A stretch of 64,000 nt of DNA, taken from assembly GCA_963814905.1 (NCBI GenBank), contig CAWFEM010000015.1, forward strand, positions 124,001-188,000. The letters are read 5' to 3'. The notes under the pieces are model-generated. The model searched no databases, was not told the DNA's origin, and saw only the letters and a list, made by a program, of their open reading frames with translations. This document shows positions 51,541-60,209 of this stretch, one piece after another; the stretch's first letter is position 1; each line of letters begins with the position of its first letter. Position numbers and translations under genes: made by a program. The stretch is from DASWJZ01 sp963814905 (GTDB taxonomy: Bacteria; Pseudomonadota; Alphaproteobacteria; Rhizobiales; Afifellaceae).

Positions 51541-52434
51541 TCATCCCTTGACTTCGACGCCTGCCCATTCCTCCACGACCCTTGCGATCGAGGTGAAATC
51601 GGAATCCGCGCCGAACTTCGCATTCGTAACGGCAAGCATCTGGCGGACGGCCGACCCGGCAACCATGGGCACGCCCATGGCCTCCGCTTCGTCGATGCAT
51701 AGACGGACATCCTTATAGGAAAGACCGGTGGCGAAGCCGAAATCGAACGTTCGCCCGAGGACGGCGCGCGGAAACTTGTCCTGCGTCGCGCTGTTGCGCC
51801 CGCTGCTCGCATTGATGATGTCGAGAAGCACTTTCGGATCGATCCCGGCCTTGACGCCCATGACCATCGCCTCGGAGGTGACGACGAGGGCCGATGCCGC
51901 GAGGAGGTTGTTGGCGAGCTTCGCCACTTGGGCCAGGCCGGCCTTTTCGCCGACGAAAAACAGCCGGCCGAAATTCGCGAGCAGCGGCTCCGACGCTTCT
52001 GTGGCGGCTTTCGGCCCCGAGACCATCACCGCGAGCTTGCCGTCGCGCGCACCGGCAATGCCCCCGCTGACCGGCGCGTCGATCCACGCGATCCCGCGCC
52101 CCTCGAGGCCCTTCGAGATACGGATCGCCATCCCAGGCCCGGTTGTCGAAAGATCGATGACGGTCTTGACGCGCCCGCCTTGCGCCAGTCCCTCCGCCCC
52201 CAGGACGACCTCGTGGACGATATCGGGCGTCGGCAGGCTAATGCAGACGATCTCGGCGCCATCACCCACATCCTTCGACGACGACGACGCTTCAGCACCT
52301 AGCTTGACGAGCTCGTCTATCGCTGTCGGGTTCGTGTCGAACACTTTGAGCTTGTGACCGGCGGCGATGAGCCGAGCGGACATGAGCTTCCCCATGCGGC
52401 CAATGCCGATGAAGCCGACAACGGAACCTGACAT
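51541..52434 (-). CDS. 3-hydroxyisobutyrate dehydrogenase-like NAD(P)-dependent oxidoreductase (copy 1)
   Basis: 297 residues. Rossmann motif VVGFIGIGRMGKLMSARLIA, the substrate segment WIDAPVSGGIAGARDGKLAV, and the catalytic Lys in QVAKLANNLLAASALVVTSE. It is a near paralogue of the gene at 60210-61103: in the last 90 residues both read TGLSYKDVRLC and FGxDSDFTS. It oxidises a beta-hydroxy acid or reduces the corresponding semialdehyde. Site B lies about 95 bases upstream. Confidence 0.92.
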   Translation of the reverse strand: MSGSVVGFIGIGRMGKLMSARLIAAGHKLKVFDTNPTAIDELVKLGAEASSSSKDVGDGAEIVCISLPTPDIVHEVVLGAEGLAQGGRVKTVIDLSTTGPGMAIRISKGLEGRGIAWIDAPVSGGIAGARDGKLAVMVSGPKAATEASEPLLANFGRLFFVGEKAGLAQVAKLANNLLAASALVVTSEAMVMGVKAGIDPKVLLDIINASSGRNSATQDKFPRAVLGRTFDFGFATGLSYKDVRLCIDEAEAMGVPMVAGSAVRQMLAVTNAKFGADSDFTSIARVVEEWAGVEVKG

Positions 52435-52528
52435 GCTGCTTGTCCTGGAAGTCTAGTTGCCTGAGTTGCGGGCAGAGCTGCCTGAGCCATCACTAGTCCG
52501 GCGCTTTTCGCGCCACATCATTCATTTC

Positions 52529-52547
52529 AGCTATATCAGAAATAGCC
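52529..52547. promoter_or_regulatory. Operator-like site B (AGCTATATCAGAAATAGCC)
   Basis: Inverted repeat GCTAT-N7-ATAGC centred on ATCAGAA, identical in its core to site C. Upstream of the copy-1 dehydrogenase gene (start 52434), immediately after the stop of the MBL gene. Confidence 0.6.
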
Positions 52548-52567
52548 CGATCTGCCCGCCGATCTGC

Positions 52568-53461
52568 CTAGACGAAGCTCATGTGTCTGGGGACATAGCG
52601 ATACGACTCGCGCTTCTCGCGCGTGATGTGGCCGATACCCGGAAATGGGAAATGATAGCCGAGAAGCGTCATCTTCTCGGTCGCGGCCATGTCGAACACC
52701 TTCAGGCGCGACTGAACGGCCTGCTTGGAGTCGGTGTCGTAGAGGTACTCCCAACGTGGATTGGGAAACAGCAGCGCATAGTGGTGGCAGATATCGCCGA
52801 GGTTGAGGAAGGTCTCACCGCCCAATTCGATAATGAACGTCGTATGGCCAATGGTATGGCCGGGCGTCCACAGCGAAGAGATGCCGGGCATGACCTCCCC
52901 GTCTTTCTCGATGAAGTGCAGCCGGTCCCGGTAAGGAAGGATGTTCTTACGCGCGCCTTTGACAAAGGTGCCCGCCGCTTCGTCGTCGAGCTTGCCCTCG
53001 TCCGTCCAGAAATCGAAATCGCGCCTCGAGATGAACAGGTCGGCGTTTGGATACACCTTGTTGTCCGCCAAATCGACGAGGCCCCATGCATGATCGGGAT
53101 GCGCATGGGTCAGAATGACGACGTCGATGTCCGCAGGGCGAATACCCGCCGCCGCCATGTTCTTCTGAAGCTGACCTGAATCCTTGCCGAACATCGGCAC
53201 GGGGCCGAAGCCCGTATCGAAGAGCACCAGCTTGTCGCCTGTGTCGAGGAGCAGGCAATTTTCCTGGAGCACCATCGGCGCGTTGGGCAGGAACTCGCGG
53301 TCGAGCGTCCGAAGCACCTCTTCCTCGGGCGCCTCCGGAAACTCACCGGTCGCGCTCTCGAAGGTCAGTTCGCCGTCGGAAACGACCGCGGCGACGAAGT
53401 CGCCAATCTTGAACCTGTACCACGCAGCCGGCTTTTCGAGAGGCATGCGCTTGCTTGCCAT
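52568..53461 (-). CDS. Metallo-beta-lactamase-fold hydrolase
   Basis: 297 residues. Zinc motif H-x-H-x-D-H in VVILTHAHPDHAWGLVDLAD, with LWTPGHTIGHTTFIIELGGE (the third His), then GDICHHYALLFP (bridging Asp region) and a late His in TLLGYHFPFPGIGHI. The layout fits lactonase/arylsulfatase-like MBL enzymes of the AHL-lactonase type. Here it may open a lactone in the pathway. ATG 53461 is the start; frame to 53584 is rejected. It is divergent from the ABC transporter operon. Confidence 0.9.
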   Translation of the reverse strand: MASKRMPLEKPAAWYRFKIGDFVAAVVSDGELTFESATGEFPEAPEEEVLRTLDREFLPNAPMVLQENCLLLDTGDKLVLFDTGFGPVPMFGKDSGQLQKNMAAAGIRPADIDVVILTHAHPDHAWGLVDLADNKVYPNADLFISRRDFDFWTDEGKLDDEAAGTFVKGARKNILPYRDRLHFIEKDGEVMPGISSLWTPGHTIGHTTFIIELGGETFLNLGDICHHYALLFPNPRWEYLYDTDSKQAVQSRLKVFDMAATEKMTLLGYHFPFPGIGHITREKRESYRYVPRHMSFV

Positions 53462-53583
53462 CGCTATTCTTCCTCCATGTCCGCCCTGGTTCGATTGCGC
53501 CTCTTGGAGACGGCTGGCGGAGTCTTTGGTCCGTTGTCGTTCGCTCGGCAGGACGGCCAATATGGAGGACTTGCGACCCAACA

Positions 53584-53608
53584 TTTGGCTATATCAGAAA
53601 TAGCCAAA
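53584..53608. promoter_or_regulatory. Operator-like site C (perfect inverted repeat TTTGGCTAT-N7-ATAGCCAAA)
   Basis: Nine-base perfect arms around ATCAGAA, the best copy of the three sites. It lies about 125 bases before the MBL start at 53461. Confidence 0.7.
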
Positions 53609-53850
53609 GAGTACCGCGAGAGACCTACCCGCAAGCGCCGTCGGCCGTTCCATACCGGCCAAAAAGCGCGCAAAAGCCGCTGCCGCGCGAGGTTTGATAG
53701 CCTTACCAGAACTCGGCTCCAACCAGAAGCGGCCGTTCCGGCAGGAAATCACCGGATCCACCAGCCTTTCATGGATTTCATCAATTACTACAGACGATTA
53801 AATGGCAATCAGCGGAATCGACTGCGGCTGGCGCGACCGGCCCGCTATCC

Positions 53851-53862
53851 GGTATCGGTAAC
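53851..53862. promoter_or_regulatory. LacI-type operator 1 (GGTATCGGTAAC)
   Basis: Lies 114 bases before the start of the ABC substrate-binding protein. Its reverse complement is GTTACCGATACC. It matches the other three copies at 59978, 61222 and 63926 around the central CG. Confidence 0.6.
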
Positions 53863-53975
53863 AAACCCGGTTGCAGCGCAAGGCGCTCCATGGGAAGACA
53901 ACAGGAACGGCAAAGCTGCCGCAGCAGAGTGGCGAAGCCGAATCGCCGCTCGCCAGAATCCTGGGAGGAAATTCG

Positions 53976-55136
53976 ATGAAGACCGTTGTTTCCGGCGCCC
54001 TTGCAGCGACGCTCTTGTCGCTCGTTTCCACGGCAAGTGTTGCACAAGATGAGCCAATTCTCATCGGGCTGATCGCCGGCACGACCGGCGCCTACGGCTC
54101 GACCGGCGTCGCTGTCGTCAACGGCGCGCAGATGGCCGTCGACGAGCTCAACGCCAAGGGCGGCGTGCTTGGCCGCCAGATCAAGCTCGATGCCCATAAC
54201 GACAACGCCGACGCCACGCTCTCCGGCCAGCTCTTCGCGAAGATGGTGAGCGACGGCGCGGTCGCGATCGCCGGGTCTCCGGACACCGGGCCGGTCACCG
54301 CGGAGCTCGCCATCCGGCACAAGATCCCGAACATCGGCGTCGTCGATGATGGTGGCCTGACCATTTATAAGGATGGCCCGGAAGCCCCGCCCAATCCGTG
54401 GTCCTTCAGCTTCGGGCTCAACACCTTCGCCTGGGGCGAGAAGATCGGCGAACACGCCCTTGCGAACTGCCCCGACGGCCTCGCCGTGCTCCACGATCCC
54501 TCAACCTACGGCGAAGGCGGCTTCTTCGGAATCAAGCTCGCCTACGATCACGCCGGCAAGGAGATCGCCGTCAACGAGACGATCACCGAGAACTGGTCGA
54601 CCGGTGCGACCGCCGGCTTGATGCCGCAGGTCACCGCGCTCAAGGAGAAGGGCATCAAGTGCGTGGACGTGTGGCTCACCCCGCAGGACCAGGCGGCCTT
54701 CGTCCAGGATCTTCGCGCTGCGAACTATGAGATGACGGTCTTCGGCAATGACGAGACAAACGCCGACGACACCTTCGCCAAGCTGGCCGGTGACCTGGCG
54801 GACGGAATGATCACCGCTGCCCTCACCTCGGGCCTGCATCCGAGCCCCGAGCTGGTGGCTTTCCGCGAGGCCTACAAGAAGCAGTTCGACCTTGAGTCCA
54901 CGCCGTTCGCGGAGACCAGCTACGACAGCATCATGATGTTCGCCCAGGTGCTCGAGGCCGCTCAATCTACGGAGGCCGACACTCTTCGGATGCAGCTGGA
55001 AAAGACCCAGGGATACAAGGGCATCACCGGAACGCTTGGCTTCAGCGAAAAGGACCACATCACCATCACCAAGGATCAGATTTCCCTCGTCAAGTATGAC
55101 GCGGCCTCGAAGGGCTGGGTTGAGGTCATGCAATAA
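53976..55136 (+). CDS. ABC transporter substrate-binding protein (branched-chain amino-acid type)
   Basis: 386 residues. Signal peptide (MKTVVSGALAATLLSLVSTA-SVAQ). The mature part is a type I periplasmic-binding fold: PILIGLIAGTTGAYGSTGVA, VVNGAQMAVDELNAKGGVLG, IAGSPDTGPVTAELAIRHKI. This is the LivJ/LivK-like family, which binds amino acids but also amides, aromatic acids and dicarboxylates, so the ligand is open. GGGAGGAA precedes ATG 53976. It is the first gene of a complete ABC operon with two permease domains and two ATPases. Confidence 0.93.
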   Translation: MKTVVSGALAATLLSLVSTASVAQDEPILIGLIAGTTGAYGSTGVAVVNGAQMAVDELNAKGGVLGRQIKLDAHNDNADATLSGQLFAKMVSDGAVAIAGSPDTGPVTAELAIRHKIPNIGVVDDGGLTIYKDGPEAPPNPWSFSFGLNTFAWGEKIGEHALANCPDGLAVLHDPSTYGEGGFFGIKLAYDHAGKEIAVNETITENWSTGATAGLMPQVTALKEKGIKCVDVWLTPQDQAAFVQDLRAANYEMTVFGNDETNADDTFAKLAGDLADGMITAALTSGLHPSPELVAFREAYKKQFDLESTPFAETSYDSIMMFAQVLEAAQSTEADTLRMQLEKTQGYKGITGTLGFSEKDHITITKDQISLVKYDAASKGWVEVMQ

Positions 55137-55166
55137 GGCCTTTCGGCCCGGCTACGATGTCTTCGG

Positions 55167-55193
55167 CGTGCGGGCGGGTCCACCGTCCGCACG
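55167..55193 (+). other. Hairpin between the binding-protein and permease genes
   Basis: Eleven-base arms CGTGCGGGCGG / CCGTCCGCACG (one wobble) with a five-base loop and no T-run, 30 bases after the binding-protein stop in a 256-base gap without a gene. Such hairpins often protect the more abundant binding-protein mRNA. Confidence 0.5.
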
Positions 55194-55392
55194 TCAGGTT
55201 CAAGGACCCGCTTCGCCCTTGAAGAGAATGGGAGTTGCGCGCGCACTCGGGGAAAGGTTGACTGCCGCTTCTCGTTGCCCGCTATCTGATCGCCGCGCTC
55301 ATTCGGCGACGGTCGGTGGCAAGAGCGCCTGCCGGCCCCGCCTTGCCGCACCGCCGACCTCTCGGGACCGCGCCGGCGGCGACGCGTGAAGG

Positions 55393-56301
55393 ATGGCCTC
55401 GTTGCTTCAATTCATACTCAGCGGACTGGCGATCGGTTCGATATACGGGTTGATCGGGATGGCACTGGCCATCTCATTCTACGTCACGCGCGTCATCAAC
55501 TTCGCCCAGGGTCAGTTGATGATGACGGCGATCATGGTCACGGCCGCCATCTTCGCGGCCGGATATTCGCCCTGGCTCGCCGCCTTCGCCGGGTTGCTCG
55601 CCGCCTGCGCGATCGCGGTCCTGTCCTACCTGATCGCGGTCAAGCCCATCCTTGCGTTCAATCGCTTCAGCTTCGGTTGGCTGGTCAGCACGCTCGGCTT
55701 CGCCGTCGCGGTTGAGAATGCGGCCGCCTATATCTGGGGGCCGACGTCGCGGGCGTTTCCGCAGATGCTGAACGACACCAGCGTGTCGTTCTTCAACGCG
55801 GTTCTGACCGAGCAGCAAATCCTGGCGATCGCGATCGCGATCCTCTTCACCGCCGCCTTCGAGATCGTGCGCCGGCATACGCTGTTCGGAAAGCTCGGCA
55901 TGGCGATTGCGGCCGACCCCGAAATGGCGTCGGCGATCGGCGCGAACATCACCGTCTTCGCCATCGTGGCCTTCGCGATCTCCGGACTTTACGCCGGCGT
56001 CGCCGGCGTGCTGATCGGGCCGAACACCTTCGCCAATCCCTATCTCGGGAGCACCTACGGCATCTTCGGCTTCATCGCCATGATGATCGGCGGAGGCACC
56101 GAAAGGCCCTCAGCCGCGATGTTTGGCGGGCTGCTTCTCGGCATCCTGTCGGAAGGCGCCAACACGCTGATCAATTCGCAGGCCTCCGACTGGTTTCCGT
56201 TCCTCGTGCTGGTGATCATCCTGATCGTCACGCCGAAAGGGCTGTTCAGCTCCGGCAGTCCGCTTTTCCGCATCCCAGGCCTGTCGCGCGGCGCCCAGTG
56301 A
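55393..56301 (+). CDS. Branched-chain-type ABC permease (LivH-like)
   Basis: 302 residues with about eight membrane helices: LLQFILSGLAIGSIYGLIGM, AISFYVTRVINFAQGQLMMT, then FAIVAFAISGLYAGVAGVLI and a last helix FLVLVIILIVTPKGLFSS. FAQGQLMM and the LGSTYGIFGFIAMMIGG segment match LivH family signatures. ATG 55393 has GAAGG only a few bases upstream. Its stop overlaps the start of the next gene (GTGA). Confidence 0.93.
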   Translation: MASLLQFILSGLAIGSIYGLIGMALAISFYVTRVINFAQGQLMMTAIMVTAAIFAAGYSPWLAAFAGLLAACAIAVLSYLIAVKPILAFNRFSFGWLVSTLGFAVAVENAAAYIWGPTSRAFPQMLNDTSVSFFNAVLTEQQILAIAIAILFTAAFEIVRRHTLFGKLGMAIAADPEMASAIGANITVFAIVAFAISGLYAGVAGVLIGPNTFANPYLGSTYGIFGFIAMMIGGGTERPSAAMFGGLLLGILSEGANTLINSQASDWFPFLVLVIILIVTPKGLFSSGSPLFRIPGLSRGAQ

Positions 56302-58166
56302 CGGCGATGTCGAGCAAGGCGCCGGCGCAACGATCCGGATACGGCCTCGGCTCCGGCCGTCTGTGGGGCGTGCGCAGCCTCGCCTTTGTCGTGCTCTATC
56401 TCCTGTTCACCCTTTTCGTCGCCCGCGCGAGCTTGAACGTGCAGAGCCTGGTGCTCGTCGCCGCCGTTTTCGCGGTCCTCGCCATAAGCCTCGACCTGGT
56501 GGCGGGAATGCTCGGGCTCTATTCGCTAGGGCAAGGCGGCTTCTTCGCGATCGGCGCCTATCTGACGACGCTCGTGTCGGCGAAATACGACGTGAACGTC
56601 TTCCTCCTGCTGCCGGCCGTTCTCGTCGCGGCCGGGCTCACGGGTGCCATTGTCGGCGCCACGTCGTTGCGCGTCGGCGGCCTCTATTTTGCCATCACGA
56701 CGTTCGTCTTCACGCTGGTGCTGACCGTGATGGTGATCGATTTTCCGAACATCACAGGCGGAACGCAGGGCGTCCTCGGTCCGATGTTGCCGGACTTTCC
56801 TAAGAGCGCGGAGCCGCTCGGCGCGTCGGTCGCGTGGTGCATCATGCTGGCGCTTCTCCTCGCCATCGCCCTTGTCTCGAACATCCGCAACTCGCCGCTC
56901 TACCCGGTCCTCCTCTCCATCCGCGACGCGGAGCCGTTTGCCGAGGCGGCGGGCATTCGGACGGCCAGCATCAAGGTCGGGATCTTCGCGCTGTCGGCCG
57001 CAATGGCGGGGGGCGCCGGCTGGCTCTTCTCCTTCCTGGGCGTCGTCTCGCCCAGCCAGTTCAGCTGGGCGGTCTCGCTGAACATTCTCGTCATGGTGCT
57101 TGTCGGCGGAATCAACACCACGTTCGGACCGGTGATCGGGGCGGTGTTCGTCTCCATGTTCCCCGCCGTCGTCAACATCAATCCGTGGCTGCAAGAGATC
57201 CTCTATGGGGCGCTCTCCATCCTCGCCATCACCACCTTCCCCGAAGGCGTAGCCGGCCTCGTCAAACGTCTCGACTTCTCGTTCAGGCGAGCCGGAGACG
57301 CCGAGCGCAGCGAACCCGTCGCCTCTCTTGACCTGGAAGGCGAGCGACAATCGCAGCAATCGGGCAAAGCGCTGCCGCACGAGGCGGCGCCCGCCGACGC
57401 GGAGGTGATCATCGAGTGCCGCGGCATCGAGTTCACTTATGGAACGGGGCCCAGGGTGCTGCGCAGCGTGGATCTCGCGGTGAAGCGCGGGCACATTCAC
57501 GGCCTGATCGGCCCCAACGGCTCCGGCAAGACAACGCTCGCCAACATCATTGCCGGCCGTCTGCACCCGCAGGCGGGAACCACCCTGGTCAAGGGGAAGC
57601 CCGTCGATGGACTTCCGCCGAGCGCGCGGGCGAAGCTCGGGCTGCGCCGGACCTTTCAGGCGGCCCAACTCGTGCGTGAGCTGACGACCAGCCGCAACAT
57701 CCTGGTGGGTCTGTTCGACCGCGTGCCGGGGATCGTTCGACGCGCGGCGTTCTGGCCGCTGCTTCCCTCCGGCCAGCGCGACGGCGCCCGGATGCAGGCT
57801 CGCGCGGAGCAGGAGCTTCGCGCCGTCGGCGCCGGGAACTGGACCGATCGCCGGGTTCGCGACATCCCGCACGGAATCGAGCAGCTGACCCAATTGGCGT
57901 CGGTCAGCGCCGCCGAGCCGGACGTCATCATCCTGGACGAGCCGGCGACCGGCCTGTCGATGTCGGAGGTCGATCATCTGGCGAAGGTCCTCGGCCGGTT
58001 CAAGGCGCAGGGCGTCACCATGATCATCATCGAGCACCAGACCCGCTTTCTGTTTCCGCTGTGCGACAAGGTGACCGTTCTGAACGCCGGCGAAGTGATC
58101 CTGACCGGCTCGGCGGACGAAGTCCGCGCCGACCCGACCGTAAGACAGGTGTATTTAGGCGAATGA
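56298..58166 (+). CDS. LivM-LivG fusion: ABC permease plus ATP-binding domain
   Basis: 622 residues. Residues about 20-325 are a LivM-like permease (SLDLVAGMLGLYSLGQGGFF, AIGAYLTTLVSAKYDVNVFL, LNILVMVLVGGINTTFGPVI). A charged linker follows at about 330-370, then an ATPase domain with Walker A GLIGPNGSGKTTLANIIAGR and Walker B VIILDEPATGLS. The usual LSGGQ signature reads PHGIEQLTQLASVSA, a divergent form. GTG 56298 overlaps the upstream stop as GTGA; ATG 56307 is an alternative. Fusion ensures equal amounts of permease and ATPase; such fusions are known among Liv systems. Confidence 0.92.
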   Translation: MTAMSSKAPAQRSGYGLGSGRLWGVRSLAFVVLYLLFTLFVARASLNVQSLVLVAAVFAVLAISLDLVAGMLGLYSLGQGGFFAIGAYLTTLVSAKYDVNVFLLLPAVLVAAGLTGAIVGATSLRVGGLYFAITTFVFTLVLTVMVIDFPNITGGTQGVLGPMLPDFPKSAEPLGASVAWCIMLALLLAIALVSNIRNSPLYPVLLSIRDAEPFAEAAGIRTASIKVGIFALSAAMAGGAGWLFSFLGVVSPSQFSWAVSLNILVMVLVGGINTTFGPVIGAVFVSMFPAVVNINPWLQEILYGALSILAITTFPEGVAGLVKRLDFSFRRAGDAERSEPVASLDLEGERQSQQSGKALPHEAAPADAEVIIECRGIEFTYGTGPRVLRSVDLAVKRGHIHGLIGPNGSGKTTLANIIAGRLHPQAGTTLVKGKPVDGLPPSARAKLGLRRTFQAAQLVRELTTSRNILVGLFDRVPGIVRRAAFWPLLPSGQRDGARMQARAEQELRAVGAGNWTDRRVRDIPHGIEQLTQLASVSAAEPDVIILDEPATGLSMSEVDHLAKVLGRFKAQGVTMIIIEHQTRFLFPLCDKVTVLNAGEVILTGSADEVRADPTVRQVYLGE

Positions 58167-58891
58167 CGACCGCGGCTGACCCTGCTTTAGAGATCGCCTC
58201 GCTGTTCGCCGGGTATGGGCGCTTCGACGTCGTCCGCGACGCCGCGCTGCGGGTAGAGAGAGGCGAGGCGGTCGGCCTCCTGGGACCGAACGGCGCCGGC
58301 AAGACCACGATCCTGCGCGCGATCATGGGCCTTGTCAGACATCGCCGCGGCACGATCCGTGTCGGCGATACCGATGTCTCGGCACTTCCGCCGCATCGGA
58401 TCGCAAGAGGGCTTGCCGCGATCTCCCCGGAAGGACGCAGGCTGTTTCTCGATCAGGCCGTGGAGGACAACCTGATCCTGGGCGCGCTGCATCTGCGTCG
58501 GGACAAGCAGCGGGTGCAGGCCCTGCTCGATTCCGTCTATCGCCTGTTCCCCGTGCTCAAGGACTATCGCCGCAAGCGCTCTTCGCTCCTGAGCGGCGGC
58601 GAGCAGCAGATGGTCTCCATCGGCCGCATGCTGATGAGCGATCCGCAGGTGATGCTGCTCGACGAGCCGTCCGATGCCCTCTCGCCTATCGCAGTCGACA
58701 GCGTGGTGAAGGCGCTTCTGGAACTGCGCAAGAGCGGCGCTTCACTTCTGCTTGTGGAACAGCGCGTCGATGTGGCGATCCGGGTCTGCGACCGTCTCTA
58801 CATCATGACGCATGGCGAGATTGTCGAAGAGATGAGCCCCGATGCAGTCAGGGGCGGAGGCGTCGGCATACTCAGAAAGTATCTAGGCTGA
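58163..58891 (+). CDS. livF: ABC transporter ATP-binding protein (LivF-like)
   Basis: 242 residues. Walker A GLLGPNGAGKTTILRAIMGL, signature LLSGGEQQMVSIGRML and Walker B VMLLDEPSDALSP. ATGA overlap with the fusion gene. LivF-type signature is intact, while the LivG half of the pair has a divergent one, so the two ATP sites may be unequal. Last gene of the transporter operon; the LacI gene converges on it, 17 bases away. Confidence 0.93.
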   Translation: MTTAADPALEIASLFAGYGRFDVVRDAALRVERGEAVGLLGPNGAGKTTILRAIMGLVRHRRGTIRVGDTDVSALPPHRIARGLAAISPEGRRLFLDQAVEDNLILGALHLRRDKQRVQALLDSVYRLFPVLKDYRRKRSSLLSGGEQQMVSIGRMLMSDPQVMLLDEPSDALSPIAVDSVVKALLELRKSGASLLLVEQRVDVAIRVCDRLYIMTHGEIVEEMSPDAVRGGGVGILRKYLG

Positions 58892-58908
58892 GCGTATCGC
58901 CGGAGCTC

Positions 58909-59943
58909 TCAGGTGCTCTCGCGCTGGACGATGTCAAATCCCAGATTGACCGAGATGCTCTTGGTGCTCCTCCCGCTGATCCGATCAAGCAGGCATTCCG
59001 CGCTGCGGCGACCGATTTCGTAGCGTGGAAGGCGGATAGTCGTGACCGAAGGATCGACATGACGCAAGAGATCGACGTCGTCGAAGCTGGCGATGCCGAG
59101 CCGCTTCGGCACGGCCCAACCGCGGCGATGGCATTCAAAAACGGCGCCAATGGCAAGCACGTCTCCGGCGAAGAACACCGCATCGATTTCCGGTACGCTG
59201 CCGATCAGTTGCACGACGGCATCGGCGCCGGCGGCGAGTCCTGAAGGCTGCTCGAGGATGAGGCGCGGATCGACGGGTTTGCCAAGCGTTTCCATTGCCG
59301 CGAGGTAGCCACGCCGGCGCTCGCTCGCCCGCTCATTGTCCTGCACTGAGAGGCTGACAAAGCCGATGGTCTTGTAGCCAAGCCGGGCCAGATGCGTCGT
59401 CATCGTCCGAGATGCTTCGAAGTTCGAATAGCTGACGACGGAATCGAGCGGATTGTCCGTCAGGTTGCCGTTTTCCACGACCGGAATCTTGGCTTTGCGG
59501 ATCATCTCCGCGGCGTGACGCGTATGGCTGGTGTTGTGCAGAACGAGGCCGGCGACGCGCTGCGCCAGGAACGCGCCGATCAACTCATCCTCGTCCGTCA
59601 GGCTGTGACCGCTGTCAGCGATCATGAGCTGAAAATCCTCTTCGGCGAGAACGTCGGAAATGCCCTGTATGGTCTCCGCGAAGAGCGAGTTGCGGAGGCT
59701 GGGGACAACGAGGCCGACCACGTCGGAGCGCTGCGATGACAGACTGCGGGCGAGGCGGTTGTGGACGTAGCCGGTCTCCTCCACCGCCTGCTGCACGCGG
59801 CGGCGCATCTTCTCCGACACCCGCTCCGGGTCGTTCAGCGCACGCGACACCGTCATGACGGAGACGCCGGCCTTCCGCGCGACGTCGCGCATGCGCGTTC
59901 CGGGAGTCCCGCGCCGAGGTCCGTTTGCGTCAGACCGTGCCAT
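58909..59943 (-). CDS. LacI-family repressor of the right-hand catabolic module
   Basis: 344 residues. The HTH TRMRDVARKAGVSVMTVSRA-LNDPERVSEKMRRRVQQAVE-ETGYVHNRLARSL is complete, including the hinge region. The periplasmic-binding-type effector domain starts at VVGLVVPSLRNSLFAETIQG. ATG 59943 is the start. A palindrome GTTACTGGTAAC lies 35 bases upstream, which indicates autoregulation and identifies the likely operator class for three more sites in the cluster. Confidence 0.93.
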   Translation of the reverse strand: MARSDANGPRRGTPGTRMRDVARKAGVSVMTVSRALNDPERVSEKMRRRVQQAVEETGYVHNRLARSLSSQRSDVVGLVVPSLRNSLFAETIQGISDVLAEEDFQLMIADSGHSLTDEDELIGAFLAQRVAGLVLHNTSHTRHAAEMIRKAKIPVVENGNLTDNPLDSVVSYSNFEASRTMTTHLARLGYKTIGFVSLSVQDNERASERRRGYLAAMETLGKPVDPRLILEQPSGLAAGADAVVQLIGSVPEIDAVFFAGDVLAIGAVFECHRRGWAVPKRLGIASFDDVDLLRHVDPSVTTIRLPRYEIGRRSAECLLDRISGRSTKSISVNLGFDIVQREST

Positions 59944-59977
59944 TCCTCGAACTCCCGTTGTTCCGCAGTGCGCCTTT

Positions 59978-59989
59978 GTTACTGGTAAC
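59978..59989. promoter_or_regulatory. LacI-type operator 2 (GTTACTGGTAAC)
   Basis: Arms GTTAC/GTAAC around TG, 35 bases before the lacI-like start codon, in a position expected for autorepression. The rest of the gap 59944-60209 shows no gene. Confidence 0.65.
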
Positions 59990-60209
59990 GCAGAATCTCC
60001 GGCTTCCGCCGAGTACCACAACGGCCCGAAAATCCGACGATTTCGACAACGCCCGCGGCACGCCCGCGATGCCGGAGGGAGCATCGGTTGATACTTATAC
60101 CAAGTTTTGCGCGGCGACATACCCGCTGCAGCGAATAGCGGCGGCGCTCTGGCAGACGCAAGATCCGCGCGGACTGCTTTCCGACGGCGCGCTGCCGCCG
60201 TGCAGCCCA

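Larger units (their letters stand above)
53462..53975. promoter_or_regulatory. 514-base divergent control region between the MBL gene and the ABC transporter
   Basis: Holds site C at its left (53584-53608) and a LacI-type site (53851-53862) near its right, with no supported gene between. The two halves of the cluster meet here, so it probably carries two divergent promoters answering to different regulators. Confidence 0.6.
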
